A stretch of DNA of 64,000 bases from Henriciella barbarensis (GCF_003576345.1 NZ_QWGB01000007.1:186001-250000), one strand, 5' to 3'. Positions 44,994 to 53,865 are shown, counted from the stretch's first letter. The notes: generated by a model from the letters alone, not told the origin. Numbers and translations: made by a program.

Positions 44994-45884
44994 CTAACCG
45001 AACCTGACGCGGAATGACTTCATCGGAAGGAATGGCTCGCGCCCCTCGTCTGTCAGCAACCACGCCTTCGTGATCTCGAGCAGACCCTCACCACAGATTA
45101 CGGTGGGCCGCCCTTCCCTGACGAAGATGACCTTGCCGACATCGCGGATCTCGCAACGCACATCCTCTACGACCTCAACATTACCAATGATGAGTTCCTG
45201 CCCTTTCGACGTCCTGCAGCGCGCGCCGAGATAGGGCGAACCGACCGCATCGACGAGGCGCTGGATCTCTTTAGCGCTCTTTGACCAGTCGATGGCGTAG
45301 TCATTGTCGTCCCGCCAGATCGAATAGGTTGCGTTACCCTCTTTCTGGGGAACCCCCACGATCTCCTCACCATCCGCAATCCTGGCGGCAATACTTTCGG
45401 CTAGATCGCAATAGTTTTGATTATTCAGCTCGATCGCATCGGCAATCTTCAGCGGATAGGTGACCGCGCTCGTCTGCTGCGCGATGATATGTCCGCGATC
45501 ATACTCGCTTGCACCGAACAGGGCCGTCACGCCAATCTCGCTTTCGCCATTGATCAACATATTCACCAGCGGCGCAAAGCCCCGATAACGCGGCAACGGC
45601 GAGTCGTGAAAGACGATCAGCCGCTCTACCGGATGTTTGATGAGCCACCGCCATGAGATCGCGAAGACATATTGCTCGCCCCTCAGCGCCGGTTCCGTCC
45701 CCCTGAAATCAAAGGCGACACCAGCCGAACGACAGTGCTGAGCGATCTCTCCGCTGTAGTCATTCTCGATGTTTGAGTCCTTGCCGATCACAACGCGTTC
45801 GAGCACAGATGGATAGGTCGCGGTCAGACGGCGGAGGACCTCAAAGCCCTTCTGCGTCATGATGTAGAGTACGGCGCTGCTCAT
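44994..45884 (-). CDS. Formyltransferase-fold protein (Fmt/ArnA-like)
   Basis: This 296-residue protein has the formyl transferase N-domain signature HDSPLPRYRGFAPL and GESEIGVTALFGASEYDRGHIIAQ, and a C-terminal beta-rich domain as in Fmt. The catalytic His93 and Asp129 are present. The catalytic Asn (two residues before the His in Fmt and ArnA) reads Val91, which is unusual. It is not a normal methionyl-tRNA formyltransferase; relatives formylate amino sugars in surface polysaccharides. Neither sugar genes nor def/fmt partners are adjacent. GGAGGGG gives a strong ribosome site at the chosen ATG. Confidence 0.75.
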   Translation of the reverse strand: MSSAVLYIMTQKGFEVLRRLTATYPSVLERVVIGKDSNIENDYSGEIAQHCRSAGVAFDFRGTEPALRGEQYVFAISWRWLIKHPVERLIVFHDSPLPRYRGFAPLVNMLINGESEIGVTALFGASEYDRGHIIAQQTSAVTYPLKIADAIELNNQNYCDLAESIAARIADGEEIVGVPQKEGNATYSIWRDDNDYAIDWSKSAKEIQRLVDAVGSPYLGARCRTSKGQELIIGNVEVVEDVRCEIRDVGKVIFVREGRPTVICGEGLLEITKAWLLTDEGREPFLPMKSFRVRFG

Positions 45885-45936
45885 CCTGTTCCCCTCCAGT
45901 CAATCAGCAAGTCTACCCCTCCTGATCCGGCTGGCC

Positions 45937-47520
45937 CTATTCCCACTCAATCGTGCCGGGCGGCTTGCTGGTCACGTCATAAACGACGCGGTTCACGCCC
46001 TTCACCTCATTGATGATACGGGTCGCAACACGGCCAAGGAAAGCGTGATCATAGGGGTAGTAGTCCGCCGTCATGCCATCTGTTGAGGTCACGGCCCGCA
46101 ATGCCAGCACGGCCTCATAGGTGCGCTCATCGCCCATGACACCAACCGTGTTCACCGGCAGCAGCACAGAGAAGGCCTGCCAGATCTCATCATATAGGCC
46201 GGCATTCTTGATCTCTTCGATATAGATGGCGTCGGCCTTGCGGAGCGTGTCGGCCTTCTCCCGCGTGATCTCGCCCGGAATACGGATCGCAAGGCCCGGC
46301 CCTGGAAACGGATGACGGCCGATAAAGCTCTGTGGCAGGCCAAGCTCACGGCCAAGTGCGCGGACCTCATCCTTGAAGAGCTCACGCAGCGGCTCGACCA
46401 GCTTCATGTTCATGCGCTCAGGCAGGCCGCCAACATTGTGGTGCGACTTGATCGTGACCGACGGACCGCCAATCGCCGAAACGCTTTCGATTACGTCTGG
46501 ATAAAGCGTGCCCTGCGCCAGGAAATCAGCGCCGCCGATTTTCTTCGCCTCTTCCTCGAACACGTCGATGAAGAGCCCGCCAATCGTCTTGCGCTTCTTC
46601 TCCGGGTCCGAAATCCCTTCCAGCGCGCCGAGGAAGGTCTCGCTCGCATCCACATGAACGAGTGGGATGTTGTAATGATCGCGGAAGAGGCCGACGACTT
46701 CCTCGCTCTCATTAAGGCGCATCAGGCCATGGTCGACATAGACGCAAGTCAGCTGGTCACCGATCGCCTCATGGATCAGCACAGCAGCCACTGACGAATC
46801 GACGCCGCCGGAAAGACCGCAGATCACCTTGCCATCGCCAACCTGCTTGCGGATCTTTTCGATTGCTTCCTCGCGATAGGCCGCCATCGTCCAGTCACCG
46901 GAAAGCCCGGCAATCTTGTGCGTAAAATTGCGCAGCATGTCCCGGCCATGCACCGTGTGCACGACTTCCGGGTGGAACTGCGTGCCATAGAAGCGGCGCT
47001 CAAGGTCCGCGATAATGGCGAGCGGTGCGCCGGGCGATTTCGCGATTATGCCGTAGCCCGGCGCAAGCTCGGCGACATGGTCGCCATGGCTCATCCAGAC
47101 TTCTTCCTTGCCGTCTTCGCCGCCGAACAAGCCTTCCAGCAGTTCGCTGTCTGTCACCTTCTCAATAAAGGCGCGGCCAAACTCACGGCTCGTGCCGCTT
47201 TCCACGCGCCCGCCCAGCTGTTGCATCATGACCTGCTGGCCATAGCAGATTCCAAGCACCGGAACGCCGCGCTCAAAGACGGCCTGGTCCGCGCGCGGAC
47301 TGTCATTCCATGTGACACTCGCAGGGCCGCCAGACAGGATGATCGCCTTGGGGTCAAAGCTGTCCAGGAACGCGTCGTCCACCTTGTTGAAGGGGTGGAT
47401 TTCGCAATAGACGCCGCTTTCGCGCAGGCGCCGCGCAATCAGCTGGGTAACCTGCGAGCCGAAATCGACAATCAGGACGTGCTCGTGCTTGTCTGCAACG
47501 GAATCGGGTGAACTGGCCAT
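45937..47520 (-). CDS. guaA: GMP synthase (glutamine-hydrolysing)
   Basis: GuaA converts XMP to GMP. The 527-residue protein has the class I glutaminase domain ([20 protein letters not shown], nucleophile Cys in GICYGQQ, catalytic His/Glu in QFHPEV) and the ATP-pyrophosphatase P-loop [12 protein letters not shown]. The C-terminal dimerisation domain ends in [13 protein letters not shown]. It is divergent from the TPR-hydroxylase gene. guaB lies about 7 kb away on the same strand and not in an operon with it. Confidence 0.98.
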   Translation of the reverse strand: MASSPDSVADKHEHVLIVDFGSQVTQLIARRLRESGVYCEIHPFNKVDDAFLDSFDPKAIILSGGPASVTWNDSPRADQAVFERGVPVLGICYGQQVMMQQLGGRVESGTSREFGRAFIEKVTDSELLEGLFGGEDGKEEVWMSHGDHVAELAPGYGIIAKSPGAPLAIIADLERRFYGTQFHPEVVHTVHGRDMLRNFTHKIAGLSGDWTMAAYREEAIEKIRKQVGDGKVICGLSGGVDSSVAAVLIHEAIGDQLTCVYVDHGLMRLNESEEVVGLFRDHYNIPLVHVDASETFLGALEGISDPEKKRKTIGGLFIDVFEEEAKKIGGADFLAQGTLYPDVIESVSAIGGPSVTIKSHHNVGGLPERMNMKLVEPLRELFKDEVRALGRELGLPQSFIGRHPFPGPGLAIRIPGEITREKADTLRKADAIYIEEIKNAGLYDEIWQAFSVLLPVNTVGVMGDERTYEAVLALRAVTSTDGMTADYYPYDHAFLGRVATRIINEVKGVNRVVYDVTSKPPGTIEWE

Positions 47521-47597
47521 GCAGCCTCCTAACCGCTAATGGCGGGAGCTGGAAGGGCCAATGCGACCAGGCCAATGCCACCGGGAGGACATGCCGC

Positions 47598-48788
47598 ATG
47601 ACACAAGCCAGAGACTTCGCCGCACAAGGAATGCAGGCGCTACAGCAGCAGAACGGCCCCGCTGCTGAAGGTGCACTGCAACAGGCAATCGATCTTGGCT
47701 GGCCGGGTCCCGACATCTGGGTCGCGCTCTCTTTTGCCAAGTCCCTGCAGGGCGACATGGCCGGACGCGTCGCCTCGCTTGAAAAGGCTATACAGGTTGA
47801 CCCGTCCAGCGTGCGCGCCCGGCTCCATTATGGTCAGGCGCTCGTCGGCTCAGGTCGGCCGAAGGATGCCGAGGCGGCGTTCCGCAGAGGGCTTGCAGAC
47901 ATCACGCCTCACCTCGTCCGGACGCAGGAAATCCATCAGCTGATTACGGCAGCAGAAACCTTCCTTGCCGGCCCGGGCGAGCCGGCGGCCTCTCCGGCCG
48001 ACCAACTGTCTGCGGCGCTCGATCAATTCGCAGAGGACGTTGAGCTTGGTTCGGCGCCCGACGACGACCTATTCCGCCAGAGCCTCGATTTCCTGACGGG
48101 CAAGGCGACCTTCTACCCCTCCCAGCCTACACGCTACTTCTATCCCGGCCTACCCAACCGCCAATTCTATCCATTGGAGGGTTTCAGCTGGACAGATGCC
48201 CTCGCCGCGAAGACCGACACAATCCGCGGTGAGCTTGAAGCCTTGCTCAGCGAGAAAGCCGCCGCCGAGGCCGGGTTCACGCCTTACGTCGAATCTGCCG
48301 GCCGCGAAGGTGCTGGTGTCTCCCACCCCTTGCTCGACAATCCCGACTGGAGCGCTTTCTACCTGATCAAACAGGGTCAGCGCATCGAGGAGAACATCGC
48401 CCGTTGTCCAAAGACTTGGGCCGCCATCGAAGCGATCGGCGAGGCCGTAAATCCGGCCCCGGCCCCTTCCGTCCTGTTTTCCAGGCTGGAGCCCGGCGCC
48501 GCCATTCCGCCCCATCACGGCCAGATCAATACGAGGCTCATCTGCCATCTGCCGATCATTCTGCCCGGCGATTGCGGCTTTCGGGTCGGTAATGAAACAC
48601 GTGAATGGAACGACGGCGAGGTGTTTGTCTTCGATGATACCATCGAGCACGAAGCCTGGAACCATAGCGACAAGGCGCGCTACGTCCTCATCTTCGAGAT
48701 ATGGCATCCGGACCTGTCAGAGCGCCAGCGTCACCTGATCTCCGAGTTTTTCAGGCTTGGACAGAGCCAGGTGGCTTCGTCTGGGTAG
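47598..48788 (+). CDS. TPR - aspartyl/asparaginyl beta-hydroxylase fusion
   Basis: This 396-residue protein has two TPR-like helical hairpins at about 5-100 (AEGALQQAIDLGW..., ASLEKAIQVDPSSVRARLHYGQALV). A C-terminal Fe(II)/2-oxoglutarate hydroxylase of the Asp/Asn type follows, with iron ligands His307 in PPHHGQINTRL and His351 in FDDTIEHEAWN. Family members hydroxylate protein Asp/Asn residues (vertebrate AspH) or lipid A acyl chains (LpxO). A YPxxPTRYFYPGLP-type Tyr/Pro segment lies between the two parts. The start follows GGGAGG. Confidence 0.88.
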   Translation: MTQARDFAAQGMQALQQQNGPAAEGALQQAIDLGWPGPDIWVALSFAKSLQGDMAGRVASLEKAIQVDPSSVRARLHYGQALVGSGRPKDAEAAFRRGLADITPHLVRTQEIHQLITAAETFLAGPGEPAASPADQLSAALDQFAEDVELGSAPDDDLFRQSLDFLTGKATFYPSQPTRYFYPGLPNRQFYPLEGFSWTDALAAKTDTIRGELEALLSEKAAAEAGFTPYVESAGREGAGVSHPLLDNPDWSAFYLIKQGQRIEENIARCPKTWAAIEAIGEAVNPAPAPSVLFSRLEPGAAIPPHHGQINTRLICHLPIILPGDCGFRVGNETREWNDGEVFVFDDTIEHEAWNHSDKARYVLIFEIWHPDLSERQRHLISEFFRLGQSQVASSG

Positions 48789-48923
48789 CGACAATCAAAC
48801 CCAGGCGTGCGTAAAATAGTTCAAGACCGTTAACCCCACAAAGTTTCAAAACTTAAATCTTGCGCTTCTTCTGCCCTGTTTTCGCACAACAGTTCATAAA
48901 CTGTTTTTCAGTATATAGAAAAT

Positions 48924-49922
48924 GTGTTCGCAAGACGCCTGATAAACGCCGTCCTGCTCGTGATTGCAGGTGCAGATGCAGCCCATGCCGACCCTACCTG
49001 TGGTTCGCTGACCCCTTTGCTGCGCACGGTCGATGCCGTCTACGAAATCGCTCACGAACCGTCGCAGCGCGCCCAGATGCCATTTCTCGGCGAACTTGAA
49101 GCCGCGCTGAGCGACGTTTCACTGATTGATCTCTACGGCGACATCAGTGCCGAGGAGCTTGATGTCGGGCAGACCGCCATGATCCTTTTCATGGGTGAGC
49201 TGAGTATAGCCTTGAAGCAGCTATATGGCAGCGAAGGAGAAGCGGCGCTTCAGCGTATTGAGCGCGGCGTGCCCCGTCTTGTGAGAACTGAACTGGCGCG
49301 CCTTCAGACAGAACTCTCCTGCTCGGTCAGCGATATCCTGAATGTAGAGCCGACGCTTCGCCCTCATGCAGAGAAGCTTGGAAGCATTGGTGATCCCGCG
49401 CGTGCGTCCGATAGTCTGCATTTTGAAAGTGAGAGCGCCAACCGTGCCTACAATAGCCCAGCAAGGCGGCGCGCGCCCCGCAATGAAAACTCGATCGGCG
49501 ACAAACGCGGCAAGCCTCTCGCATCACTTGGCTTTCCTCTATTGCTCACGTTTGGGCTGCTGGCTGGCGCAGCCTTTTGGTTCCGCCCGCGCATTCGCCG
49601 CTGGAAAAAACGGGCAGAGCGGCATGTCTGCTATCGCAGCGTGCCAGTCCGCATCGGTCGCGACGTCCACGAGTTGACGATCGTCGATTTCAATCTCGGC
49701 GGCTTTCGCATGAAGCATGATGGCCGGATATCACGCAAACGCTCGATTGCCTTCGAACTCGGCAATGTCTGGCTGCGCGGAACTGTGGTCTGGACGAATG
49801 ACTGCTATGCTGGGGTTCGCCTGTCTCGTCCGCTTACGGATGATCAGATCTCTGCGCTCTGCTTCAACACTCGCCGGCAAGCAGCTGCCGCGAACTCTCC
49901 CAACGGTCTCGCAACCGCCTAG
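48924..49922 (+). CDS. Membrane-anchored PilZ domain protein with periplasmic domain
   Basis: This 332-residue protein starts with a signal peptide (MFARRLINAVLLVIAGADAAHAD). A mostly helical periplasmic region of about 25-175 follows (two Cys at 26 and 133), then a polar Arg-rich linker and a membrane helix at about 202-221. The cytoplasmic C-terminus at about 233-305 resembles PilZ, with RIGR before the strand and DFNLGG in place of the usual DxSxxG. The c-di-GMP-binding Arg motif is degenerate, so binding is uncertain. The start is a GTG at 48924 with no clear ribosome site. The periplasmic part was not recognised. Confidence 0.75.
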   Translation: MFARRLINAVLLVIAGADAAHADPTCGSLTPLLRTVDAVYEIAHEPSQRAQMPFLGELEAALSDVSLIDLYGDISAEELDVGQTAMILFMGELSIALKQLYGSEGEAALQRIERGVPRLVRTELARLQTELSCSVSDILNVEPTLRPHAEKLGSIGDPARASDSLHFESESANRAYNSPARRRAPRNENSIGDKRGKPLASLGFPLLLTFGLLAGAAFWFRPRIRRWKKRAERHVCYRSVPVRIGRDVHELTIVDFNLGGFRMKHDGRISRKRSIAFELGNVWLRGTVVWTNDCYAGVRLSRPLTDDQISALCFNTRRQAAAANSPNGLATA

Positions 49923-50356
49923 CTCGCCGCCCCAGGCCCGCTGCCAGGATGGATCCAGCTGACCTGTTTAGGATGCAGGTGAAAGCTGATCTTCTCGTCT
50001 GCGCGTGTCGTCAGTTCGACATACCGCCGTAAGAAGCCCTTGCGCTCGTCCAGCGTGATCACGTTGCGCGGGATGGCCAGCGCCGGATGGGCCCAGCGAA
50101 AGAGGATATGCGGCTTCAGCCAGAGCGTATCCTCACCGAACTCTGCCCATAGCATCCCGCGATAATGCACCCGCGGGAAACGTCCCCGCCCCAACGTGAC
50201 CAGCATCAGCCGCTTGCCCGCAAATGTTTCCGGTAATTCGGCCTGATAGACCCGCGCCAGTGTGCGCCAACCGCTCGCCCAGGACAGAAAGGATACAATC
50301 CCCACCCACATTGCCCCAAAGAAAATCGGGAAGGCGAGGACAATCAGCCAGACCAT
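49919..50356 (-). CDS. Hypothetical membrane protein, PH-like C-terminal part
   Basis: This 145-residue protein has one or two N-terminal membrane helices at about 1-28 (MVWLIVLAFPIFFGAMWVGIVSFLSW), then a soluble beta-rich region (HYRGMLWAEFGEDTLWLKPHILFRWAHPALAIP). That region resembles the bacterial PH-like domains of small membrane-attached proteins. No family is recognised with certainty. Its ATG overlaps the stop of the next gene upstream (TAATG), so the two are translationally coupled. Its stop overlaps the convergent PilZ gene. Confidence 0.65.
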   Translation of the reverse strand: MVWLIVLAFPIFFGAMWVGIVSFLSWASGWRTLARVYQAELPETFAGKRLMLVTLGRGRFPRVHYRGMLWAEFGEDTLWLKPHILFRWAHPALAIPRNVITLDERKGFLRRYVELTTRADEKISFHLHPKQVSWIHPGSGPGAAS

Positions 50357-50874
50357 TATGCCGCTTCGTTCGCCGCAGGTGATGCCAGTGCCCGCTCACG
50401 AAACCGGTTCATCAGCGTCGCTAGTTGAGACCCGCGCACCTTGTAAGGCTCCGTCAGGCGCACCCGGCCATACATCAGGATGCCCGACAGGCGCGGCAGC
50501 GCCTTGCGCTTCTCCTCGGTCAGCTTGAACGCCACCTGCCTTGAGGCAGGCATACCCTTCCCGCCGGAATAATGCAGACTGAACTCCGAAACTTCAGACC
50601 AGCCGATCTTGCCAAGAGACTTGAACTCGCTCGATTCAAACCCGTCGCGATCCAGCGTCAGCCAGCCATGCCTGAACAGCGCCGCACACACCCCGACCAG
50701 CGTTGTCATTGAAAAGAACACCGTCAGCCAGACGCTGATCTCTTCGGTGGGGCCGGTGCCCGTCCAGTTGGAGAAGGCGAGCATAGCCGCAAGAAGCGCG
50801 CTCGCGCTTGCCAAAACCAGATATTGCCGGTTCGTGGCGCGAAGATGAACAGTTTCTGGAAGCGGTTTCAACAT
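50356..50874 (-). CDS. Hypothetical two-helix membrane protein with PH-like domain
   Basis: This 172-residue protein has two membrane helices near the N-terminus (LVLASASALLAAMLAFSNW and VWLTVFFSMTTLVGVCAALF). A soluble domain (GWLTLDRDGFESSEFKSLGKIGWSEVSEFSLH) follows with the look of a bacterial PH domain, and it ends in an Arg-rich helix. The ATG at 50874 has an AGG just upstream; an in-frame GTG at 50889 is an alternative. Start-stop overlap with the following 145-residue gene implies a two-protein unit. The function is unknown. Confidence 0.65.
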   Translation of the reverse strand: MLKPLPETVHLRATNRQYLVLASASALLAAMLAFSNWTGTGPTEEISVWLTVFFSMTTLVGVCAALFRHGWLTLDRDGFESSEFKSLGKIGWSEVSEFSLHYSGGKGMPASRQVAFKLTEEKRKALPRLSGILMYGRVRLTEPYKVRGSQLATLMNRFRERALASPAANEAA

Positions 50875-50909
50875 GCGCCTATATCGCACTGATTCCAGCG
50901 CGCGCGCTA

Positions 50910-52217
50910 TCAGCGCGTCTTGCGCATCACCGCAAAGAAAAACCCGTCCGTACCCGCCGTGCGCGGTGTCAGCCTGACCGACTTGCCGCCTTTCGCGCCC
51001 GCTTTGACTTTTGCCGCGCCCTCATCAGTCAACAGACCTGAAGCAATTGCCGCATCCGCAGCGCTCTCTTCGGCGAAGTCCGGATGCTCGGCAAGGAAGG
51101 CCGCAACCCGGTCCTCATCTTCCTCGATCAGGAAGGAACACGTCGCATAGACCAGCCGCCCGCCCGACTTCACAAACTGGCTCGCCGCCTCCAGGATTTC
51201 GGTCTGCTCCTCCATCCGCTTCGCCAGCTGCTTGTCTTTCAGCCGCCATTTCGCATCCGGCCGGCGCCGCCACGTGCCCGTGCCGGTGCATGGGGCATCG
51301 ACAAAAACGATATCCATCTGGCCTTTCAGCGCCTCGACGGCGTCCGGCTCACTTGGATGCGCCAGCTGCACATTGTGCGCACCGGATCGTTTGAGACGCG
51401 GGATCAACGCAGAGAGCCTTCGCCCGTCAATGTCGTAGGCGTGGATCTGCCCCTTCCCGCCCATCATCGCGGCCATGGCCAGCGTCTTGCCGCCGCCGCC
51501 TGCGCAATAGTCCAGCACCTGGTCGCCCGGCTTGGCATTCGAGGCCGCCGCCGCGATCTGTGAGCCCGCATCCTGCACCTCGACCCAGCCCTTGGAATAG
51601 GCCGGAATACTCTCAAGCGAGGCTTCGCGCTCAGACGGGTCACGCGCCGGGATGTGATAGGCGTTCTTCAACAGCGGCGACTCCACCGCGTGCGCAGACC
51701 GCATGGGCCCGCCTGCCTTTTCCGCGCTCACTTTCAGCGTGTTGACGCGGATATCGACATCGGCGCGCACCGACATGGCCTGCGCCTCGACGACTTTCTC
51801 CTCGCCGAAGACCCGCTCCATCATCGGCTCCATCCAATCAGGATAGTCGCCAGACACATGCGGGGCCGCCGTCACATCAGGCGCCAGCACAAGCCGCTCG
51901 CGCTCTTCCAGCGTCAGCTTGGACGGCGCGTGCTCTTCATCCATCGCCCCATCGATACGCATGATGTCCCAGCTCCACGCATGGGCCAGCGCGCCAAGTA
52001 TCAGCGCCCGCGGCTCATCTGAGCCCATCGCATGCGCGATCGAGTTCTTCTTGCGCAACGCGTCCAGCACCAGACCCGACACAAAGGCCCGGTCCTTCGA
52101 GCCGGCATACCGCGCCCGCTTGCCCCAGTCGCGCGCCGCCGATTTGACCGGCTGGTGCCGGTTGAGGACATCGGTGAGGACATCAATTGCCGCTGCTATT
52201 CTTCCGCCGTCGCGCAT
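50910..52217 (-). CDS. RsmB/NOP2-type RNA cytosine-C5 methyltransferase
   Basis: This 435-residue SAM-dependent RNA m5C methyltransferase has an N-terminal NusB-like helical part (about 1-110). A Rossmann domain follows with VLDYCAGGGGKTLAMAAMMGGKG, DID, VDAPCTGTGTWRRRPD (first catalytic Cys) and YATCSFLIEEDE (second Cys). RsmB targets C967 of 16S rRNA in E. coli. The RRRPD form and the absence of adjacent fmt/def leave it open whether this is RsmB or a relative. AGGCGA precedes the ATG. Confidence 0.9.
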   Translation of the reverse strand: MRDGGRIAAAIDVLTDVLNRHQPVKSAARDWGKRARYAGSKDRAFVSGLVLDALRKKNSIAHAMGSDEPRALILGALAHAWSWDIMRIDGAMDEEHAPSKLTLEERERLVLAPDVTAAPHVSGDYPDWMEPMMERVFGEEKVVEAQAMSVRADVDIRVNTLKVSAEKAGGPMRSAHAVESPLLKNAYHIPARDPSEREASLESIPAYSKGWVEVQDAGSQIAAAASNAKPGDQVLDYCAGGGGKTLAMAAMMGGKGQIHAYDIDGRRLSALIPRLKRSGAHNVQLAHPSEPDAVEALKGQMDIVFVDAPCTGTGTWRRRPDAKWRLKDKQLAKRMEEQTEILEAASQFVKSGGRLVYATCSFLIEEDEDRVAAFLAEHPDFAEESAADAAIASGLLTDEGAAKVKAGAKGGKSVRLTPRTAGTDGFFFAVMRKTR

Positions 52218-52335
52218 AAGGGTCGCCTGTTCTTCTATTCCTGCGAGCGATTTACCCGCGCTTGGTCTTTATTGAAACCAATAGACACCGTGAGGGGTGC
52301 AATCCTAAACTGGAGACCAAGAGGGAGACCACCGA

Positions 52336-52629
52336 ATGCCAGCCTATATCGCCGCCCGGATCAGCATCGCTGACCGCAATGCCTACGCCGAATACGAAGC
52401 CGGATTCATGGAGATCTTTACCGCCCATGGCGGCAAGCTCCTGTCCGTCGATGAGGCCCCGACTGTGCTTGAAGGCGAATGGACATGCACCCGCACGATC
52501 CTCGCCGAATTTCCGGACAAGGAGGCTGCGCTCTCCTGGTACAATAGTGAGGCCTAGCAAAAACTGATGCAGCACCGCGTCGCCGCCTCGACCGGCGAAA
52601 TCGCTCTTCTAAGCGGCTTGCCGACTTGA
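52336..52629 (+). pseudogene. DUF1330 family gene interrupted by an in-frame stop codon
   Basis: The frame from the ATG at 52336 (GAGGGAGA just upstream) encodes a DUF1330 protein: MPAYIAARISIADRNAY, then ILAEFPDKEAALSWYNSEA. It hits TAG at 52555-52557 exactly where the family has the Tyr of a YNSxEYQ motif. Reading on in the same frame gives QKLMQHRVAAS and a normal end at TGA 52627, for 97 residues in total. A single change from TAC or TAT explains it. The product would be a 73-residue truncated ferredoxin-like fold. It is a recent pseudogene, a population variant or a sequencing error. Confidence 0.88.
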
Positions 52630-52698
52630 CCCCCCCGCCCATCCCGAGCTCTTGCTGAGCGAAGTCGAAGCACGAGCGCACGCGGTCTGGAGACTACC

Positions 52699-53307
52699 AT
52701 GAACATCATTCTCCCCACCACCATACGACCAGCCACCCGCCGCGACTGGCGCCAGATCGGCGACATCACGGCTGAAGCCTTCTCGGAAGACCCCTTCAAT
52801 CTCTGGCTGTTCGGCGGCGGGCGTGCGCTGCGCCCCCTCTTCCGGATCATGGCGCGCGACGTCTACCTGAAGGAAGGCTTCTGCCACCTGCACGGCGATG
52901 AGGCCGCCACCATGTGGGCCACCCACGAGTCCAATCTGCGCTTCCCGCCGCTTTCGCTGTTCCAGCTCATGGCGGCCCAGATGATCCACGGAAAGAAAGG
53001 CGCGATGAAGCGCGGCATGGCTGCAGGCGAAGCGCTGGAAAAGCACCACCCGCACGCGCCGCACATCTATCTTTTCACCATCGGGACAAGGAAAGCCGCG
53101 CGCGGCAAAGGCCTCGGCAAGGCCATGCTAGCCCCCGTCCTCGCCGCCGCCGACCGGGAACGTCTGCCCGTCTATCTGGAAAACTCCAACCCAGCCAATC
53201 ACGGCTTCTACACCTCGTTCGGCTTCGAAAAGATCGGCGAATTCAGCGTCCTCAATGAGAGCCCACCCATGGCCCCGATGTGGAGAGAGCCTCGCGCCCA
53301 AACTTGA
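52699..53307 (+). CDS. GNAT family N-acetyltransferase
   Basis: This 202-residue acetyltransferase starts ILPTTIRPATRRDWRQIGDI. It has a long middle insertion and the GNAT core at about 120-190 (HIYLFTIGTRKAARGKGLGKAMLAPVL, acetyl-CoA binding RGKGLG, then PVYLENSNPANHGFYTSFGFEKIGEF). The substrate is unknown. The upstream 70 bases (52630-52698) and the stretch after the stop hold short repeat-like elements, so the gene may be a small accessory insertion. Confidence 0.86.
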   Translation: MNIILPTTIRPATRRDWRQIGDITAEAFSEDPFNLWLFGGGRALRPLFRIMARDVYLKEGFCHLHGDEAATMWATHESNLRFPPLSLFQLMAAQMIHGKKGAMKRGMAAGEALEKHHPHAPHIYLFTIGTRKAARGKGLGKAMLAPVLAAADRERLPVYLENSNPANHGFYTSFGFEKIGEFSVLNESPPMAPMWREPRAQT

Positions 53308-53326
53308 ACCTCAATTCCGGCAGACA

Positions 53327-53340
53327 CCTGCGAAAGCAGG
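53327..53340. repeat. Small hairpin element, CCTGC-GAAA-GCAGG
   Basis: A perfect 5-bp stem with a GAAA tetraloop lies in the gap between the GNAT and MarR genes. Similar short hairpins with neighbouring CCCAGCC are dispersed in many alphaproteobacterial intergenic regions. No U-tract follows, so it is not called as a terminator. A second repeat-like string (TGAGCGAAGTCGAAG) lies at about 52655-52669, on the other side of the GNAT gene. Confidence 0.35.
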
Positions 53341-53396
53341 CCCAGCCAACCCCGTCAATTGGCGTGCCCCCTTCCGTTCAATCTTGCCGCTTCCCA

Positions 53397-53843
53397 TTAG
53401 GTCAGGTTGCCCGGCGCCCCAGAGACGAGGCGTCCCAACAGCGTCGATAGCTGGTCGATCTCGCTCTCACTCCAACGGTCCTCAAAGAGATAGCAAGCGT
53501 GGTCCTCGAAAGTCGCCTGGGCCTCACTCAGCTTTTCTGCCCCCGTGTCTGTCAACACGACAAGCGCCATCCGCGCATCCCGCTCGCCGGTACCGCGATC
53601 GACAAGACCGATTTTTTCCATTGGCGCCACCATGCGCGTGATCGTGGATGCGCTCACGTGCAGCCGCCTCGCAAGTTCGACCCGCGGCAACCGGTTCTTC
53701 TCTGCCTGCTTGAGATGAAGCAGCAGGAAATACTCGTTGACCGAGATCCCGTGAACCGCAGCGAAAGTGCCCGAGAGGCGCGCTTTGAAGTCGTCAGCGG
53801 CCTGCAACAGCCGGAATGCACTGATCATGTTCAATTCACTCAT
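53397..53843 (-). CDS. MarR family transcriptional regulator
   Basis: This 148-residue winged-helix regulator has SVNEYFLLLHLKQAEKNRLPRVELARRLHVSASTITRMVAPMEKIGLVDRGTGERDARMALVVLTDTGAEKL, the full MarR DNA-binding core with a DRxGERDAR-type wing. It diverges from the ABA4-like membrane protein gene. A CTTGCG-TT-CGCAAG palindrome lies between the two starts, so autoregulation and control of the neighbour are likely. The effector is unknown. Confidence 0.92.
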   Translation of the reverse strand: MSELNMISAFRLLQAADDFKARLSGTFAAVHGISVNEYFLLLHLKQAEKNRLPRVELARRLHVSASTITRMVAPMEKIGLVDRGTGERDARMALVVLTDTGAEKLSEAQATFEDHACYLFEDRWSESEIDQLSTLLGRLVSGAPGNLT

Positions 53844-53865
53844 GCGGTCTCTCTAGGTAAATATA

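Noticed and set aside
52555-52557. TAG as a recoded codon (readthrough or pyrrolysine)
   Set aside because: No recoding element or pylTS genes were seen, and TAG is used as a normal stop elsewhere (for example gatC, gatA). A point mutation is simpler.
53327-53340. CCTGC-GAAA-GCAGG as terminator of the GNAT gene
   Set aside because: No U-tract on either side, and the stem is only 5 bp.
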